Source of the DNA: Limimaricola sp. G21655-S1
GTDB lineage: Bacteria > Pseudomonadota > Alphaproteobacteria > Rhodobacterales > Rhodobacteraceae
Assembly (NCBI RefSeq): GCF_027213785.1
Contig: NZ_JAPWGO010000002.1
Coordinates: 124,001 to 188,000, forward strand
Length of the DNA stretch: 64,000 bases
Reading direction: 5' to 3'
Shown piece after piece: positions 29,113 through 39,094 of the stretch (the stretch's first letter is position 1; the number at the start of each line of letters is the position of its first letter). The notes under the pieces were generated by a model, which made no database searches, had not been told where the DNA came from, and saw only the letters and a list, made by a program, of their open reading frames with translations. A program made the position numbers and the translations under genes.

Positions 29113-31128
29113 ATGGACATCGCCGCCCTGCGCGACAAGCATCCCGAGCATTGGAGGAAGGCCGCGGCCATCCGCACCCTGACCCTCGACGCCGTGGCTG
29201 CGGCCAATTCGGGCCATTCCGGCATGCCGATGGGCATGGCCGACGTCGCGACGGTGCTGTTCGAGAAGCACCTGAAGTTCGACCCCAAGGCGCCGAAATG
29301 GGCCGATCGCGACCGCTTCATCCTGTCGGTGGGCCACGGCTCGATGCTGCTCTATTCGGTGCTGCACCTGACCGGCTACGAGGAAGTGCCGCTCGAGGAG
29401 ATCAAGAATTTCCGCCAGTGGGGCTCGAAGACCGCCGGCCACCCCGAGAGCGAGTATCTCGACGCGGTCGAGACCACCACCGGCCCGCTCGGCCAGGGCA
29501 TCGCCAACTCGGTGGGCTTCGCCATCGCCGAGGAGATGCTGCGCGCCAAATACGGCCCGAAGATCGTCGATCACTACACCTGGGTGATGGCCGGCGACGG
29601 CTGCCTGATGGAGGGCGTGAGCCAGGAGGCGATCGCGCTCGCGGGCATGCAGAAGCTGTCGAAGCTCGTCGTGTTCTTCGACGACAACGGCATCACCATC
29701 GACGGCAAGGTGTCGCTCGCCGACGTGACCGACCAGGCCAAGCGCTTCGAGGCCTCGGGCTGGCACGTGCAGTCGATCGACGGGCACGACCCGGAGGCGA
29801 TCGACGCCGCGATCGAGGCCGCCAAGGCCGACCCGCGCCCCTCGATGATCGCCTGCAAGACGCATATCGCGCTGGGCTCATCGGCGCAGGACACCGCCAA
29901 GGGCCACGGCGCGCTGACCGACGAGAAGCTGATCGCCGACACCAAGGCCGCCTATGGCTGGGAGCACGGGCCCTTCGAGATCCCCGCCGACGTCAAGGCG
30001 CAGTGGGAAGCGATGGGTGCGCGCGGCGCCAAGGCACATGAGGAATGGCGCGAGCGCTTCGACGCGCTGTCCGAGCGCAAGCGCATCGAGTTCGAGCGCG
30101 CCTTCGCTGCCGAGGCCCCCAAGGCGCTCGCCGCCAAGATCCGCGCCTTCAAGAAGGACGCGCTGGAGAACGCCAAGCCGGTCGCCTCGCGCAAGTCGTC
30201 GGAGATGGTGCTCAACGTCGTCAACGGCGTGATGACCGAGACCGTGGGCGGCTCGGCCGACCTGACCGGCTCGAACAACACCCGTTCGGGCGATATGGAA
30301 GTGTTCTCGCCGGAGAACCGCTCAGGCCGCTACATCCATTACGGCATCCGCGAGCACGGCATGGCGGCGGCGATGAACGGCATCGCGCTGCATGGCGGCC
30401 TGCGTCCCTATGGCGGCACCTTCATGGCCTTCACCGACTACGCGCGCGGCGCGATGCGCCTCTCGGCGCTGATGCACCAGCCGGTGGTCTACGTGATGAC
30501 GCATGACAGCATCGGCCTCGGCGAGGACGGCCCGACCCACCAGCCGGTCGAGCACCTGTCGATGCTGCGCGCGACGCCCAACACCTACGTGTTCCGCCCC
30601 GCCGACACGATCGAGACCGCCGAGGCCTGGGAGATCGCGCTGTCGACCTCCGACCGCCCCTCGGTGCTGGCGCTAAGCCGCCAGAACCTCGCCCCGGTGC
30701 GCAACGAGCACAAGACCAAGAACCTGACCGAGCAGGGCGCCTACGTGCTGCGCGAGGCGGGCGAGAAGCGCCGCGCGATCATCATGGCCTCGGGCTCCGA
30801 GGTCGAGATCGCGGTCGCGGCGCGCGACATCCTCGAGGCCGAGGGCATCGGCACCCGCGTGGTCTCCGTGCCCTGCATGGAGTTGTTCGCGGTGCAGGAC
30901 GAGGCCTACCGCAAGCGCGTGCTGCCCGCGGGCCCGGTGCGCGTCGCCATCGAGGCGGGCGTGCGCCAGAGCTGGGACCGCTGGCTTCTGGGCGAGCGCG
31001 GCCGCGAGGCCAAGGCGGGCTTCGTCGGCATGGAGGGCTTCGGCGCCTCCGCCCCGGCCGAGACGCTCTACGAGAAGTTCGGCATCACGGCGCAGGCCGT
31101 GGCCGAGAAGGTCAAGGCGCTGCTCTGA
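29113..31128 (+). CDS. tkt: Transketolase
   Basis: Transketolase moves two-carbon units in the pentose phosphate pathway, or in the Calvin cycle where one exists. The 671-residue protein has the thiamine diphosphate motif [17 protein letters not shown]-type segments in [11 protein letters not shown], the central DLTGSNNT and the C-terminal domain. The ATG at 29113 has GGAGG upstream at 29102. Upstream open sequence in frame is not conserved-looking. No Calvin-cycle genes are nearby, so the housekeeping role is more likely. Confidence 0.95.
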   Translation: MDIAALRDKHPEHWRKAAAIRTLTLDAVAAANSGHSGMPMGMADVATVLFEKHLKFDPKAPKWADRDRFILSVGHGSMLLYSVLHLTGYEEVPLEEIKNFRQWGSKTAGHPESEYLDAVETTTGPLGQGIANSVGFAIAEEMLRAKYGPKIVDHYTWVMAGDGCLMEGVSQEAIALAGMQKLSKLVVFFDDNGITIDGKVSLADVTDQAKRFEASGWHVQSIDGHDPEAIDAAIEAAKADPRPSMIACKTHIALGSSAQDTAKGHGALTDEKLIADTKAAYGWEHGPFEIPADVKAQWEAMGARGAKAHEEWRERFDALSERKRIEFERAFAAEAPKALAAKIRAFKKDALENAKPVASRKSSEMVLNVVNGVMTETVGGSADLTGSNNTRSGDMEVFSPENRSGRYIHYGIREHGMAAAMNGIALHGGLRPYGGTFMAFTDYARGAMRLSALMHQPVVYVMTHDSIGLGEDGPTHQPVEHLSMLRATPNTYVFRPADTIETAEAWEIALSTSDRPSVLALSRQNLAPVRNEHKTKNLTEQGAYVLREAGEKRRAIIMASGSEVEIAVAARDILEAEGIGTRVVSVPCMELFAVQDEAYRKRVLPAGPVRVAIEAGVRQSWDRWLLGERGREAKAGFVGMEGFGASAPAETLYEKFGITAQAVAEKVKALL

Positions 31129-31156
31129 CGCCGACACGGTACGGCGCGAAACATGG

Positions 31157-31185
31157 GGGCGGCCTTCGGGCCGCCCTTCGTCTTT
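31157..31185 (+). terminator. tkt terminator with a UUCG tetraloop
   Basis: GGGCGGCC and GGCCGCCC form a perfect 8-bp stem around TTCG (31157-31176), followed by a short T-rich stretch. It lies 29 bases past the tkt stop. Confidence 0.7.
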
Positions 31186-31197
31186 GGAAGGCGGCGT

Positions 31198-31626
31198 TCA
31201 GTCGAGCCGCACCGCGATCCGCCCGGCGCCGGCGACCGCCAACGCCAGGCAGCCGCCCGCGATGGCCCAGTTCTTGACGAAGATCGTCATCTGCCACGGG
31301 TCGTCGGGCAGGAAGTGGAACGCCGAGGTCAGGCCGCAATAGAGCCCGAGCGACAGCGCCACCGGCCGTACCGCCACGCCGAAGACCAGCGCCAGCCCGG
31401 CGGCGGCGTTGTAGGCCAGCGCCGGCCAGACCAGCAGCCCCGGCAAATGCCAGCCCGCCAGCAGCCCGATCACCTCGCCGGGGTCGAAGGCCTTCTGCGC
31501 CGCGCCGCCGAGAAACAGCACCGCCAGCAGCAGGCGGCCGATCAGCAACAGCCAGTCGTCCAGCCGCAATGACGGCGACGCGGTCCGCTGCGCCTCCCCT
31601 GCCTCGCGGTCTAGACTTGCGCGCAT
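31198..31626 (-). CDS. DoxX family membrane protein
   Basis: This 142-residue protein has four hydrophobic segments near residues 23-42, 52-72, 78-96 and 112-130. It carries the DoxX-like FLGGAAQKAF after the first helix. ATG 31626 is chosen because AAGGAGG ends five bases upstream; a GTG two codons earlier would fall inside that site. It is not a close copy of the DoxX gene at 0.7 kb. Its start codon overlaps, on the opposite strand, that of a small membrane protein gene. Confidence 0.75.
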   Translation of the reverse strand: MRASLDREAGEAQRTASPSLRLDDWLLLIGRLLLAVLFLGGAAQKAFDPGEVIGLLAGWHLPGLLVWPALAYNAAAGLALVFGVAVRPVALSLGLYCGLTSAFHFLPDDPWQMTIFVKNWAIAGGCLALAVAGAGRIAVRLD

Positions 31627-31768
31627 GAGCACCTCCTTCGCCCTCTCCCTGTTCGGCCTGATCCTAGCGGCGCTGGCGGCGGATCACTACTGGCTCGACG
31701 GGCGCGTGGCGCTGGTGCTGGCGCGCGCGGGGCTCGATCTGGTCCACTGGCTCGCCCTCTGGCGCTAA
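31625..31768 (+). CDS. Small hydrophobic protein, 47 residues
   Basis: The frame from ATG 31625 to TAA 31766-31768 encodes STSFALSLFGLILAALAADH as its N-terminal membrane helix, then YWLDGRVALVL and a second hydrophobic stretch ending in WLALWR. Small genes of this kind occur just upstream of gap in related genomes, from memory. There is no clear ribosome site because the 5' side is the DoxX coding strand. Function unknown. Confidence 0.5.
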   Translation: MSTSFALSLFGLILAALAADHYWLDGRVALVLARAGLDLVHWLALWR

Positions 31769-31874
31769 CGGCAGCGCTCACGGGGGCGCTGCGGGGCGAT
31801 CTTCGGTTGACGCCGCGCCACAAATGCCGATCTTGGCGCCGAACCCAAGCCCGGCAATTCCCGAGGAGACCCCC

Positions 31875-32876
<1,002 letters not shown>

Positions 32877-32900
32877 TCGCCCGAGTTCCCTGACAAAGCG

Positions 32901-32928
32901 AAAGGCCGCCCCTCGGGGCGGCCTTTTT
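32901..32928 (+). terminator. gap terminator
   Basis: GGCCGCCCC at 32904-32912 pairs with GGGGCGGCC at 32915-32923 and is followed by TTTTT. An A-rich lead GACAAAGCGAAA precedes it and is shared with the terminator at 41.4 kb. Confidence 0.85.
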
Positions 32929-32970
32929 CGATCCCGCATCGCGGTCACCCGGTCGGTTCGCGGGTTGCGC

Positions 32971-34005
32971 TCACTGGCAGAGCCGGAAATCGCCGCGGCG
33001 CGCCTTCACGTCGAGATGCAGATGGTCGGCATGGGCGGCATCCGAGCCCGGCCCCAGCACGGTCGTGAATTCGAGGCAGGCGGTGGCGCGCACCGCGTCC
33101 TGGAACGCCTCGGCCATCGAGCCCTCGCGCTCGCGCGGCTGCACCTTGACCTCCGGCCCCTCGGCGAAGCCGAAGGACATGATGTCGACCGCGTTGCCGA
33201 AGGCGTGCTCGGACAGCGTGTCGGCATCGGAGCTGCGGCTGCGGCAGTTGTAGACCGTGCCCTGCCGGATCTCGGTCAGGGCGCCGCGCCCGAGCCGCTC
33301 GGCGGCGGGCTTGGCGAAACCCTCCACCCAGCGCGCCAGTGCCAGCGCCGTCTCGCAACGCATCGGCGCAGGCGGCGCGAGGGCCACGCCCGGCACGATT
33401 CCCGACAGCCTCACCGGATGCGCGATGCCGCAATCGGCGATGTCCGTATCATCGACCGGCGGCTGCGTGTCGAACACCGCGCCCAGCGCCTCCAGCTCGG
33501 CACGGCAGGTCTCGCGGTCCGCCGCCGATGCGGCGAGCCGGTCCGGCATCGCTGGGACGCTCTCGCGCGCCGTCCCGCCGGCATTGGGCGTGTCATCGGT
33601 GACCTCGCCCGCTTCGGCTTCGGCTTCGGCTTCGGCTTCGGCTTCGGCTTCGGCTTCGGCTTCGGCTTCGGTACCGTCGTCTGTTACGGCGTCAAGCTCG
33701 GACCCGGTCCCGGAATCGACGTCGGAAGCCTCGTCACCCAGCGTGCCGGCGTCCTCCTCCGATGTTCCTTCGGTCTCGTCCCGACCCGCCGGATCGGGCG
33801 GTTCGGGACGTGCCTCCGGCATCGGCACCGCCTGCGGCGCCATCTCGGAGCCCTCTGCCTGATCCGGTACTGACGGCGCCTGCGCGTCCTCGGTCAGATC
33901 GGCGGGTCGCACGGGCGGCAGGGGGGCGGTTTCGGGCGGCGCCTCCTGCGCCGCGAGCGGCGCGGCCAGCAGGCCCAGCAGCGCCCCTGCCGCCAGCCGG
34001 ATCAT
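32971..34005 (-). CDS. Extensin-like domain protein, exported
   Basis: This 344-residue protein has a signal peptide (residues 1-19, LAAQ cleavage region), an acidic disordered region and a C-terminal extensin-like domain from about residue 175. That domain includes LSEHAFGNAVDIMSFGF and HADHLHLDV, which carry His and Asp residues arranged like a metal-dependent peptidase of the DD-carboxypeptidase fold. A run of ten Glu-Ala repeats lies near residues 113-134. Its ATG overlaps the end of the L,D-transpeptidase gene by four bases, so the two envelope proteins are coupled. A role in peptidoglycan processing is inference. Confidence 0.78.
   Translation of the reverse strand: MIRLAAGALLGLLAAPLAAQEAPPETAPLPPVRPADLTEDAQAPSVPDQAEGSEMAPQAVPMPEARPEPPDPAGRDETEGTSEEDAGTLGDEASDVDSGTGSELDAVTDDGTEAEAEAEAEAEAEAEAEAEAGEVTDDTPNAGGTARESVPAMPDRLAASAADRETCRAELEALGAVFDTQPPVDDTDIADCGIAHPVRLSGIVPGVALAPPAPMRCETALALARWVEGFAKPAAERLGRGALTEIRQGTVYNCRSRSSDADTLSEHAFGNAVDIMSFGFAEGPEVKVQPREREGSMAEAFQDAVRATACLEFTTVLGPGSDAAHADHLHLDVKARRGDFRLCQ
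33611..33670. repeat. Hexanucleotide tandem repeat (GCTTCG)x10
   Basis: Ten uninterrupted copies of GCTTCG fill exactly 60 bases. On the coding (minus) strand they encode alternating Glu and Ala in the linker of the extensin-like protein. Because the unit is six bases, copy-number change keeps the reading frame. Confidence 0.97.
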
Positions 34006-35369
34006 TCGATGAACTCCACGACGACGCCCTCGGACACCAGCAGCGCCAGCTCCTCGGCGTCCCAATTGGTCATCCGCACGCAACCATGGCTGGCCGCCTG
34101 GAACAACGAGTCCGGCTCCGAGGTGCCGTGCAGCCCGTAGGTCGGCTTCGACAGGTCGATCCAGACCGACCCCACCGGCCCGTTCGGGCCGGGCGGCAGG
34201 ATCAGCACCTCGTCATTGTCGCCCTGCTGGAAATTGACGTCCGGGTTGTAGGTGTAGGTCGGGTCCATCGCCACGGCGACCACCTCGACCGTGCCCGAGG
34301 GCGACGGGGTCTGGGCCGAGCCGACCGTGACGGGGTAGTTCAGGATCATCCGGCCGCTCTCGTCGAAGCCCGCGAGCCGGCTCGTGCCCTTGCGCACCTC
34401 GATGCGGGCCACCTTGGTCTCGAGCGCCGGACCGGGATCGACCACGGTGATGGTCTCGCCCTGCCGCCAGCCGGTGCCGGGGTTCAGGTTTTCGAGGAAG
34501 CCCTGATCCATGTGAAACCGTTCGGCCAGCTTCTCTGCGACGCTGGTGTAGCCGAGCTGGTCGAGCTCGGCGAGCTTGGCGTAATCCTCGGGCAGCGGAT
34601 CGCTGAGTCCGGTCACGTCCTCCTCGGTGATGGTGTAGCTCTGCAGCATCGGCGCGGGCTGGGTCGCGGTGAGCGCGTCCCAGACCTGGCTGTCGAGTTG
34701 GCCGTCCGCCGTGAAGCCCTCGCGCGTCTCGAAGGCGGCGATGGCGCTCTCGCTCATCCCGCCCTTCCAGCCATCGATGATGCCCGGCGAAATCCCGGCG
34801 CGGTCGAGCAGGATCTGCGTCTTGACGGTGATCGCCGACTGCCCGTCCGGCAGCGGTCCGCCCTGATAGCTGGCGGCCTCGATCTCCTCGGGGGTGGGCG
34901 GCACCTTTGGCGTCTGCGCCTGCATCGGCTCCGTGGAGGAGGCGTCGCTCGGGGCGGTGGCGGAGCCGCTGGCGTCCGAGGCACCCGAGGCACCCGAACT
35001 CGCCGATGCGCCGGAGCTGTCCGGGGTGCCCTGCTGCGCCTCGACCGGCTGCGCGCCGCCCTGCTGCAGCATGCGCAGCGTCTCGGGCTGCGCGGCGGTG
35101 CCGCCGGGGGCGGTCACGGTAGCGGGCGGGGCCTCCGCTCCTGTCCCGCCTTGCGTATCCTGTTGCGCCGGGGGTTGCTGCTGGGGCTGGCTCTCGGAAG
35201 GCGCGGGCTGTGCCGCCTGACCTTGCGTGTCCTGTCCGGCCGTTCCTTCGAGAACCTTGCGGGTCTCGGCGGCGATGTCCGCCCCGCTTGGCGTTCCCTG
35301 CTGCGCGACGGCACCGCTGGCCGCGAGAGCAAGGATGGAGAGGGAAAGGCGGATCGGGGTTGGGGTCAT
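34002..35369 (-). CDS. L,D-transpeptidase (YkuD domain) with peptidoglycan-binding domain
   Basis: L,D-transpeptidases make 3-3 crosslinks in peptidoglycan or attach proteins to it in the periplasm. This 455-residue protein has a signal peptide, a Gln/Ser/Ala-rich linker to about residue 160, a PG-binding-1-like domain (about 165-230) and a YkuD catalytic domain (about 320-455). The catalytic Cys is in SHGCVRMTNWD, with the upstream His of YGLHGTSEP. ATG 35369 is chosen since GGAGGAG lies seven bases upstream; an ATG ten codons earlier lacks this. It is followed with overlap by the extensin-like gene. Confidence 0.88.
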   Translation of the reverse strand: MTPTPIRLSLSILALAASGAVAQQGTPSGADIAAETRKVLEGTAGQDTQGQAAQPAPSESQPQQQPPAQQDTQGGTGAEAPPATVTAPGGTAAQPETLRMLQQGGAQPVEAQQGTPDSSGASASSGASGASDASGSATAPSDASSTEPMQAQTPKVPPTPEEIEAASYQGGPLPDGQSAITVKTQILLDRAGISPGIIDGWKGGMSESAIAAFETREGFTADGQLDSQVWDALTATQPAPMLQSYTITEEDVTGLSDPLPEDYAKLAELDQLGYTSVAEKLAERFHMDQGFLENLNPGTGWRQGETITVVDPGPALETKVARIEVRKGTSRLAGFDESGRMILNYPVTVGSAQTPSPSGTVEVVAVAMDPTYTYNPDVNFQQGDNDEVLILPPGPNGPVGSVWIDLSKPTYGLHGTSEPDSLFQAASHGCVRMTNWDAEELALLVSEGVVVEFIE

Positions 35370-35430
35370 CTGGCGCTCCTCCGGACAGCTGTCCGGCACA
35401 ACGCCGCGCGGCGGCCCCGAGGTCCCTCGA

Positions 35431-35925
35431 TCAGAGGTCGAGCCGCACCTTCAGCGCCGCCTCGACCCCCGGCGGCACGAAGGACGAGACGTCGCCACCG
35501 AGCCGGGCGATTTCCTTGACCAGCTTGGAGGCGATGGCCTGGTGCCGGGCCTCGGCCATGAGGAACACGGTCTCGACCGACTTGTCGAGCATCCGGTTCA
35601 TCCCGACCATCTGGTACTCGTATTCGAAATCCGCCACCGCCCGCAGGCCGCGGATGATCATCTGCGCGCCGACATCGTTCGCGGCGTCGATCAGCAGGTT
35701 CTCGAAGGGGTGCACCACAATCTCCGAGCCGCAGGCAGCCGCGATCGGCGCGGTTTCGGCCTCGATCATCGCGACCCGCTCGTCGAGCGAAAACAGGGGT
35801 CCCTTGTCGCGATTGATCGCCACGCCGATCACCAGCCTGTCGACCAGCGTGCAGGCCCGGCGGATGATGTCCGTATGGCCCAGCGTGACCGGATCGAAGG
35901 TTCCGGGATAAAGACCGATGCGCAT
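35431..35925 (-). CDS. coaD: Pantetheine-phosphate adenylyltransferase
   Basis: CoaD adds AMP to phosphopantetheine in coenzyme A synthesis. The 164-residue protein has YPGTFDPVTLGHTDII, with the (H/T)xGH signature, and RGLRAVADFEYEYQM. ATG 35925 has GGGAGG upstream and is the family start; the longer frame adds only an unsupported extension. It lies 61 bases upstream of the L,D-transpeptidase on the same strand. Confidence 0.95.
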   Translation of the reverse strand: MRIGLYPGTFDPVTLGHTDIIRRACTLVDRLVIGVAINRDKGPLFSLDERVAMIEAETAPIAAACGSEIVVHPFENLLIDAANDVGAQMIIRGLRAVADFEYEYQMVGMNRMLDKSVETVFLMAEARHQAIASKLVKEIARLGGDVSSFVPPGVEAALKVRLDL

Positions 35926-36019
35926 GACGCCTCCCCGCCGCATGTTGCGCGCGCACACGACACCAAGGCGGGCCGGGATGCAAGGCCCCGACCCGCGCGT
36001 GGAGCCGCGCCCGGCGTCG

Positions 36020-36454
36020 TCAGTGGCCCATGATCATCCCTTCGAGCGCATCCTTCTCCATCGCCAGTTCGGACAGCCGCGCCTTGACCACGTCGCCGAT
36101 CGAGATCAGCCCGACCATCTCCTCGCCTTCGACCACCGGGATGTGGCGAAACCGCCCCTCGGTCATCCGGGCCAGCACCGCATCGGCCACCTCGTCGCGG
36201 TGGCAGGTGACCGGATCGCGGGTCATCATCTCCTCGACCTTTTCGGACAGGCAGTCCGGGCCGCGCTGGCCGATCTCGCGCACGATGTCGCGTTCCGAAA
36301 TGATGCCCAGCGCCCGCTTGCCGTCCTGAGAGACCACGAGGGCACCGATGCGCTTCTCCGAGAGCTGCCGCGCGGCCTCGGCCACCGTGATGTCGGGCGC
36401 GACGGTGGCGACGGTGTCGCTGGCCTTGGATTTCAGGATCTGTTGCACGAGCAT
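36020..36454 (-). CDS. CBS domain-pair protein
   Basis: This 144-residue protein consists of two CBS domains, about residues 8-62 and 75-130, which together bind adenosyl nucleotides. Typical segments are IGALVVSQDGKRALGIISERDIVR and RHIPVVEGEEMVGLISIGDVV. AGAGGAG precedes the ATG. It stands alone between coaD and a LysR gene, and its partner or target is unknown. Confidence 0.87.
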   Translation of the reverse strand: MLVQQILKSKASDTVATVAPDITVAEAARQLSEKRIGALVVSQDGKRALGIISERDIVREIGQRGPDCLSEKVEEMMTRDPVTCHRDEVADAVLARMTEGRFRHIPVVEGEEMVGLISIGDVVKARLSELAMEKDALEGMIMGH

Positions 36455-36497
36455 GGCGCACTCCTCTTCAAGCGCCCCCTGAGCTGGGGGCCATGGA

Positions 36498-37403
36498 TCA
36501 ACCGTCGCGCCCGGCGCTCGTTCCTGTCAAGCATTCCGCCTCGAGCCGCGCCACCTCCGCTCGAAGTGCCGCCGCGAGGAGCGTCGCGAAACGGGTGAGC
36601 CGCGCCGAGCGGCGGTCGGCGGCATGGCGCACCAGCCAGAAGGCACGGGTCAGCCGCAGCTCGTCGGTCAGCACCCGGCGCAGCTCCGGCGCGAATGGCA
36701 GCGCGAAATCATGGACGATGCCGATCCCGGCATGGCGCAGCATCTGCAGCTGCACCGAGACCGAGTTGGAGGCGAGCGGCACGCCCTGCGCGCCAAGGCT
36801 GCCGAGATAGTCGAGCTCCCGGTCGAAGATCATGTCGGGGATGTAGCCGACCAGCGGCCGCGCCCCCAGATCGGACAGCCGCACCGGCACCGGCGCGTCG
36901 GCCCGCTGCGCGAGGCTGAGCCGGTAGTCGGTGATCTTCTGCACGGTGAGGCGCCCCGCCTCCGGCGGGCTCACCGTGACCGCCATGTCGGCCTCGCGCT
37001 TGGACAGGTTCACGACGCGCGGCAGGGCGAGGATCTGCAGCTCCAGATCCGGGTTCTCGGCTTGGATCGCGGCGCAGACCTGCGGCAGCACGAAATTGGC
37101 GCAACCATCCGGCGCGCCGATGCGGATCTGCCCGGAAAGGCCGCGTTCCGGGGTCCCGGCCTCGGCGGCCCGGGCCAGCGCCGCCTCGGCGCGCGCGGCG
37201 TGTTCGGCCAGCCGCTCGCCACGGGGCGTCAGCGCGTAGCCCTGCGGGCTCTTGACGAAGAGCGCCGCGCCCAGCCGCTCCTCGAGCCGCGCCACCCGCC
37301 GGCCCAGCGTCGCCGGGTCCATCCGCAGCCCCGGCGCCGCGCCCGACAGGCTCTCGGCGCGCGCCACCGCGAGAAAGACGCGGATATCGTCCCAGTTTTC
37401 CAT
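36498..37403 (-). CDS. LysR family transcriptional regulator divergent from mmsA
   Basis: This 301-residue regulator has a winged helix at residues 1-60 (ENWDDIRVFLAVARAESLSG, then ATLGRRVARLEERLG) and an effector domain from about 88. ATG 37403 follows AGGA and matches the family start; the longer frame has no support. It is divergent from mmsA over 107 bases holding a palindrome, the standard layout for a LysR protein controlling its neighbour. Valine-pathway control is therefore likely but inferred. Confidence 0.87.
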   Translation of the reverse strand: MENWDDIRVFLAVARAESLSGAAPGLRMDPATLGRRVARLEERLGAALFVKSPQGYALTPRGERLAEHAARAEAALARAAEAGTPERGLSGQIRIGAPDGCANFVLPQVCAAIQAENPDLELQILALPRVVNLSKREADMAVTVSPPEAGRLTVQKITDYRLSLAQRADAPVPVRLSDLGARPLVGYIPDMIFDRELDYLGSLGAQGVPLASNSVSVQLQMLRHAGIGIVHDFALPFAPELRRVLTDELRLTRAFWLVRHAADRRSARLTRFATLLAAALRAEVARLEAECLTGTSAGRDG

Positions 37404-37420
37404 ATCATCCTGCAAAAACG

Positions 37421-37433
37421 CAAAACCGTTTTG
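37421..37433. promoter_or_regulatory. Palindrome between the LysR gene and mmsA
   Basis: CAAAAC and GTTTTG flank a single C, forming a 13-base inverted repeat. It lies 18 bases upstream of the LysR start and 78 bases upstream of mmsA. It is a candidate operator, though it lacks the usual T-N11-A LysR spacing. Confidence 0.4.
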
Positions 37434-37468
37434 GCACCCTGCCGCTTCTACCGGCATTTCTGCAAGGC

Positions 37469-37474
37469 TATAGT
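37469..37474 (+). promoter_or_regulatory. Possible -10 box for mmsA
   Basis: TATAGT lies 36 bases upstream of the mmsA ATG. The hexamer 17 bases before it (TTCTAC) is a poor -35, which would fit an activator-dependent promoter. Confidence 0.35.
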
Positions 37475-37510
37475 GATACCAACTCAGATCGTTCTTCGGG
37501 AGGACCGGAC

Positions 37511-39010
37511 ATGCAGGAACTGACCCATTACATCGGCGGCGAACACGTCAAGGGCGGCTCGGGCCGCTTCGCGGACGTCTTCAACCCCGCCACCGGCGAG
37601 GTGCAGGCCCAGGCCCCCCTCGCCTCTCGCGACGAGCTCGACCGCGCGGTCGAGACCGCCCAGAAGGCGCAGCCGGCCTGGGCCGCCACCAACCCGCAGC
37701 GCCGGGCGCGGGTGATGATGGAATATGTGCGCCTGCTCAACCGCGACATGGACAAGCTGGCCGAGGCGCTGTCGCGCGAGCACGGCAAGACCATCCCCGA
37801 CGCCAAGGGCGACGTGCAGCGCGGCCTCGAGGTGGTCGAGTTCTGCATCGGCGCGCCGCATCTCCTCAAGGGCGAGTACACCGACGGCGCGGGCCCGGGC
37901 ATCGACATGTACTCGATGCGCCAGCCGCTCGGCGTCTCGGCGGGCATCACCCCGTTCAACTTCCCGGCCATGATCCCGATGTGGATGTTCGCCCCGGCCA
38001 TCGCCTGCGGCAACGCCTTCATCCTCAAGCCGTCCGAGCGCGCCCCCTCGGTGCCCCTGATGCTGGCCGAGCTGATGGAAGAGGCCGGTCTGCCCAAGGG
38101 CATCCTGCAGGTCGTCAACGGCGACAAGGAAGCGGTGGACGCGATCCTCGAGCATGAGGGCATCGCCTCGGTGGGCTTCGTCGGCTCCACCCCGATCGCC
38201 GAGTACATCTACGGCAAGGGCTGCAGCCACGGCAAGCGCGTGCAGTGCTTCGGCGGCGCCAAGAACCACATGATCATCATGCCCGACGCGGACATGGACA
38301 AGGCCGCCGACGCGCTCGTGGGTGCGGGCTACGGCGCCGCGGGCGAGCGCTGCATGGCGATCTCGGTCGCGGTGCCGGTGGGCGATGAGACCGCCGACCG
38401 GCTGATCTCGGCGCTCAAGCCGCGGGTCGAGAGCCTGAAGGTCGGGCCCTACACCTCGGGCGACGATGTCGATTTCGGCCCCGTGGTCACCGCAGCCGCC
38501 AAGGAGAACATCCTCAAGCTGGTGCAGTCCGGTGTCGATGCGGGCGCCGAACTGGTGGTCGACGGGCGCGATTTCCGGCTGCAGGGCTATGAGAACGGCT
38601 TCTTCGTCGGCGCGCATCTGTTCGACCGCGTGACGCCGGACATGGAAATCTATCGCAAGGAGATCTTCGGCCCGGTCCTCTCGACCGTGCGCGCGGGCTC
38701 CTACGAGGAGGCGCTGAAGCTCGCCATGGATCACGAGATGGGCAACGGCACCGCGATCTTCACCCGCGATGGCGACGCCGCGCGCGACTTCGCGAACCGG
38801 GTCAATGTCGGCATGGTCGGGATCAACGTGCCGATCCCGGTGCCGCTGGCCTATCACAGCTTCGGCGGCTGGAAGAAATCGGCCTTCGGCGACCTGAACC
38901 AGCACGGCACCGACAGCTTCAAGTTCTATACCAAGACCAAGACGGTCACCGCGCGCTGGCCGAGCGGAATCAAGGATGGCGGCGAGTTCAACTTCAAGCC
39001 GATGGACTGA
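37511..39010 (+). CDS. mmsA: Methylmalonate-semialdehyde dehydrogenase (CoA-acylating)
   Basis: MmsA oxidatively decarboxylates methylmalonate or malonate semialdehyde to propionyl- or acetyl-CoA in valine and inositol breakdown. The 499-residue protein has the aldehyde dehydrogenase signatures PFNFPAMIPMWMFAPAIA and FGGAKNHMIIMPDAD. The catalytic Cys is in GYGAAGERCMAISV, where the second Cys of the more usual GQRCMA region is conserved. GGGAGG precedes the ATG. Control by the divergent LysR gene is plausible. Confidence 0.94.
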   Translation: MQELTHYIGGEHVKGGSGRFADVFNPATGEVQAQAPLASRDELDRAVETAQKAQPAWAATNPQRRARVMMEYVRLLNRDMDKLAEALSREHGKTIPDAKGDVQRGLEVVEFCIGAPHLLKGEYTDGAGPGIDMYSMRQPLGVSAGITPFNFPAMIPMWMFAPAIACGNAFILKPSERAPSVPLMLAELMEEAGLPKGILQVVNGDKEAVDAILEHEGIASVGFVGSTPIAEYIYGKGCSHGKRVQCFGGAKNHMIIMPDADMDKAADALVGAGYGAAGERCMAISVAVPVGDETADRLISALKPRVESLKVGPYTSGDDVDFGPVVTAAAKENILKLVQSGVDAGAELVVDGRDFRLQGYENGFFVGAHLFDRVTPDMEIYRKEIFGPVLSTVRAGSYEEALKLAMDHEMGNGTAIFTRDGDAARDFANRVNVGMVGINVPIPVPLAYHSFGGWKKSAFGDLNQHGTDSFKFYTKTKTVTARWPSGIKDGGEFNFKPMD

Positions 39011-39034
39011 AGCTCACGTCAACGCGACTGGACA

Positions 39035-39063
39035 GGGGGCAGCGTCCGCGAGACGCTGTCTCC
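39035..39063 (+). terminator. Hairpin after mmsA
   Basis: Bases 39035-39046 pair with 39052-39063 (12 pairs, two of them G-T) around CGCGA. There is no T-run, so termination would be weak. Confidence 0.35.
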
Positions 39064-39094
39064 ATCGCGCATTTCGCGCGCGGAGGATCCTGTC

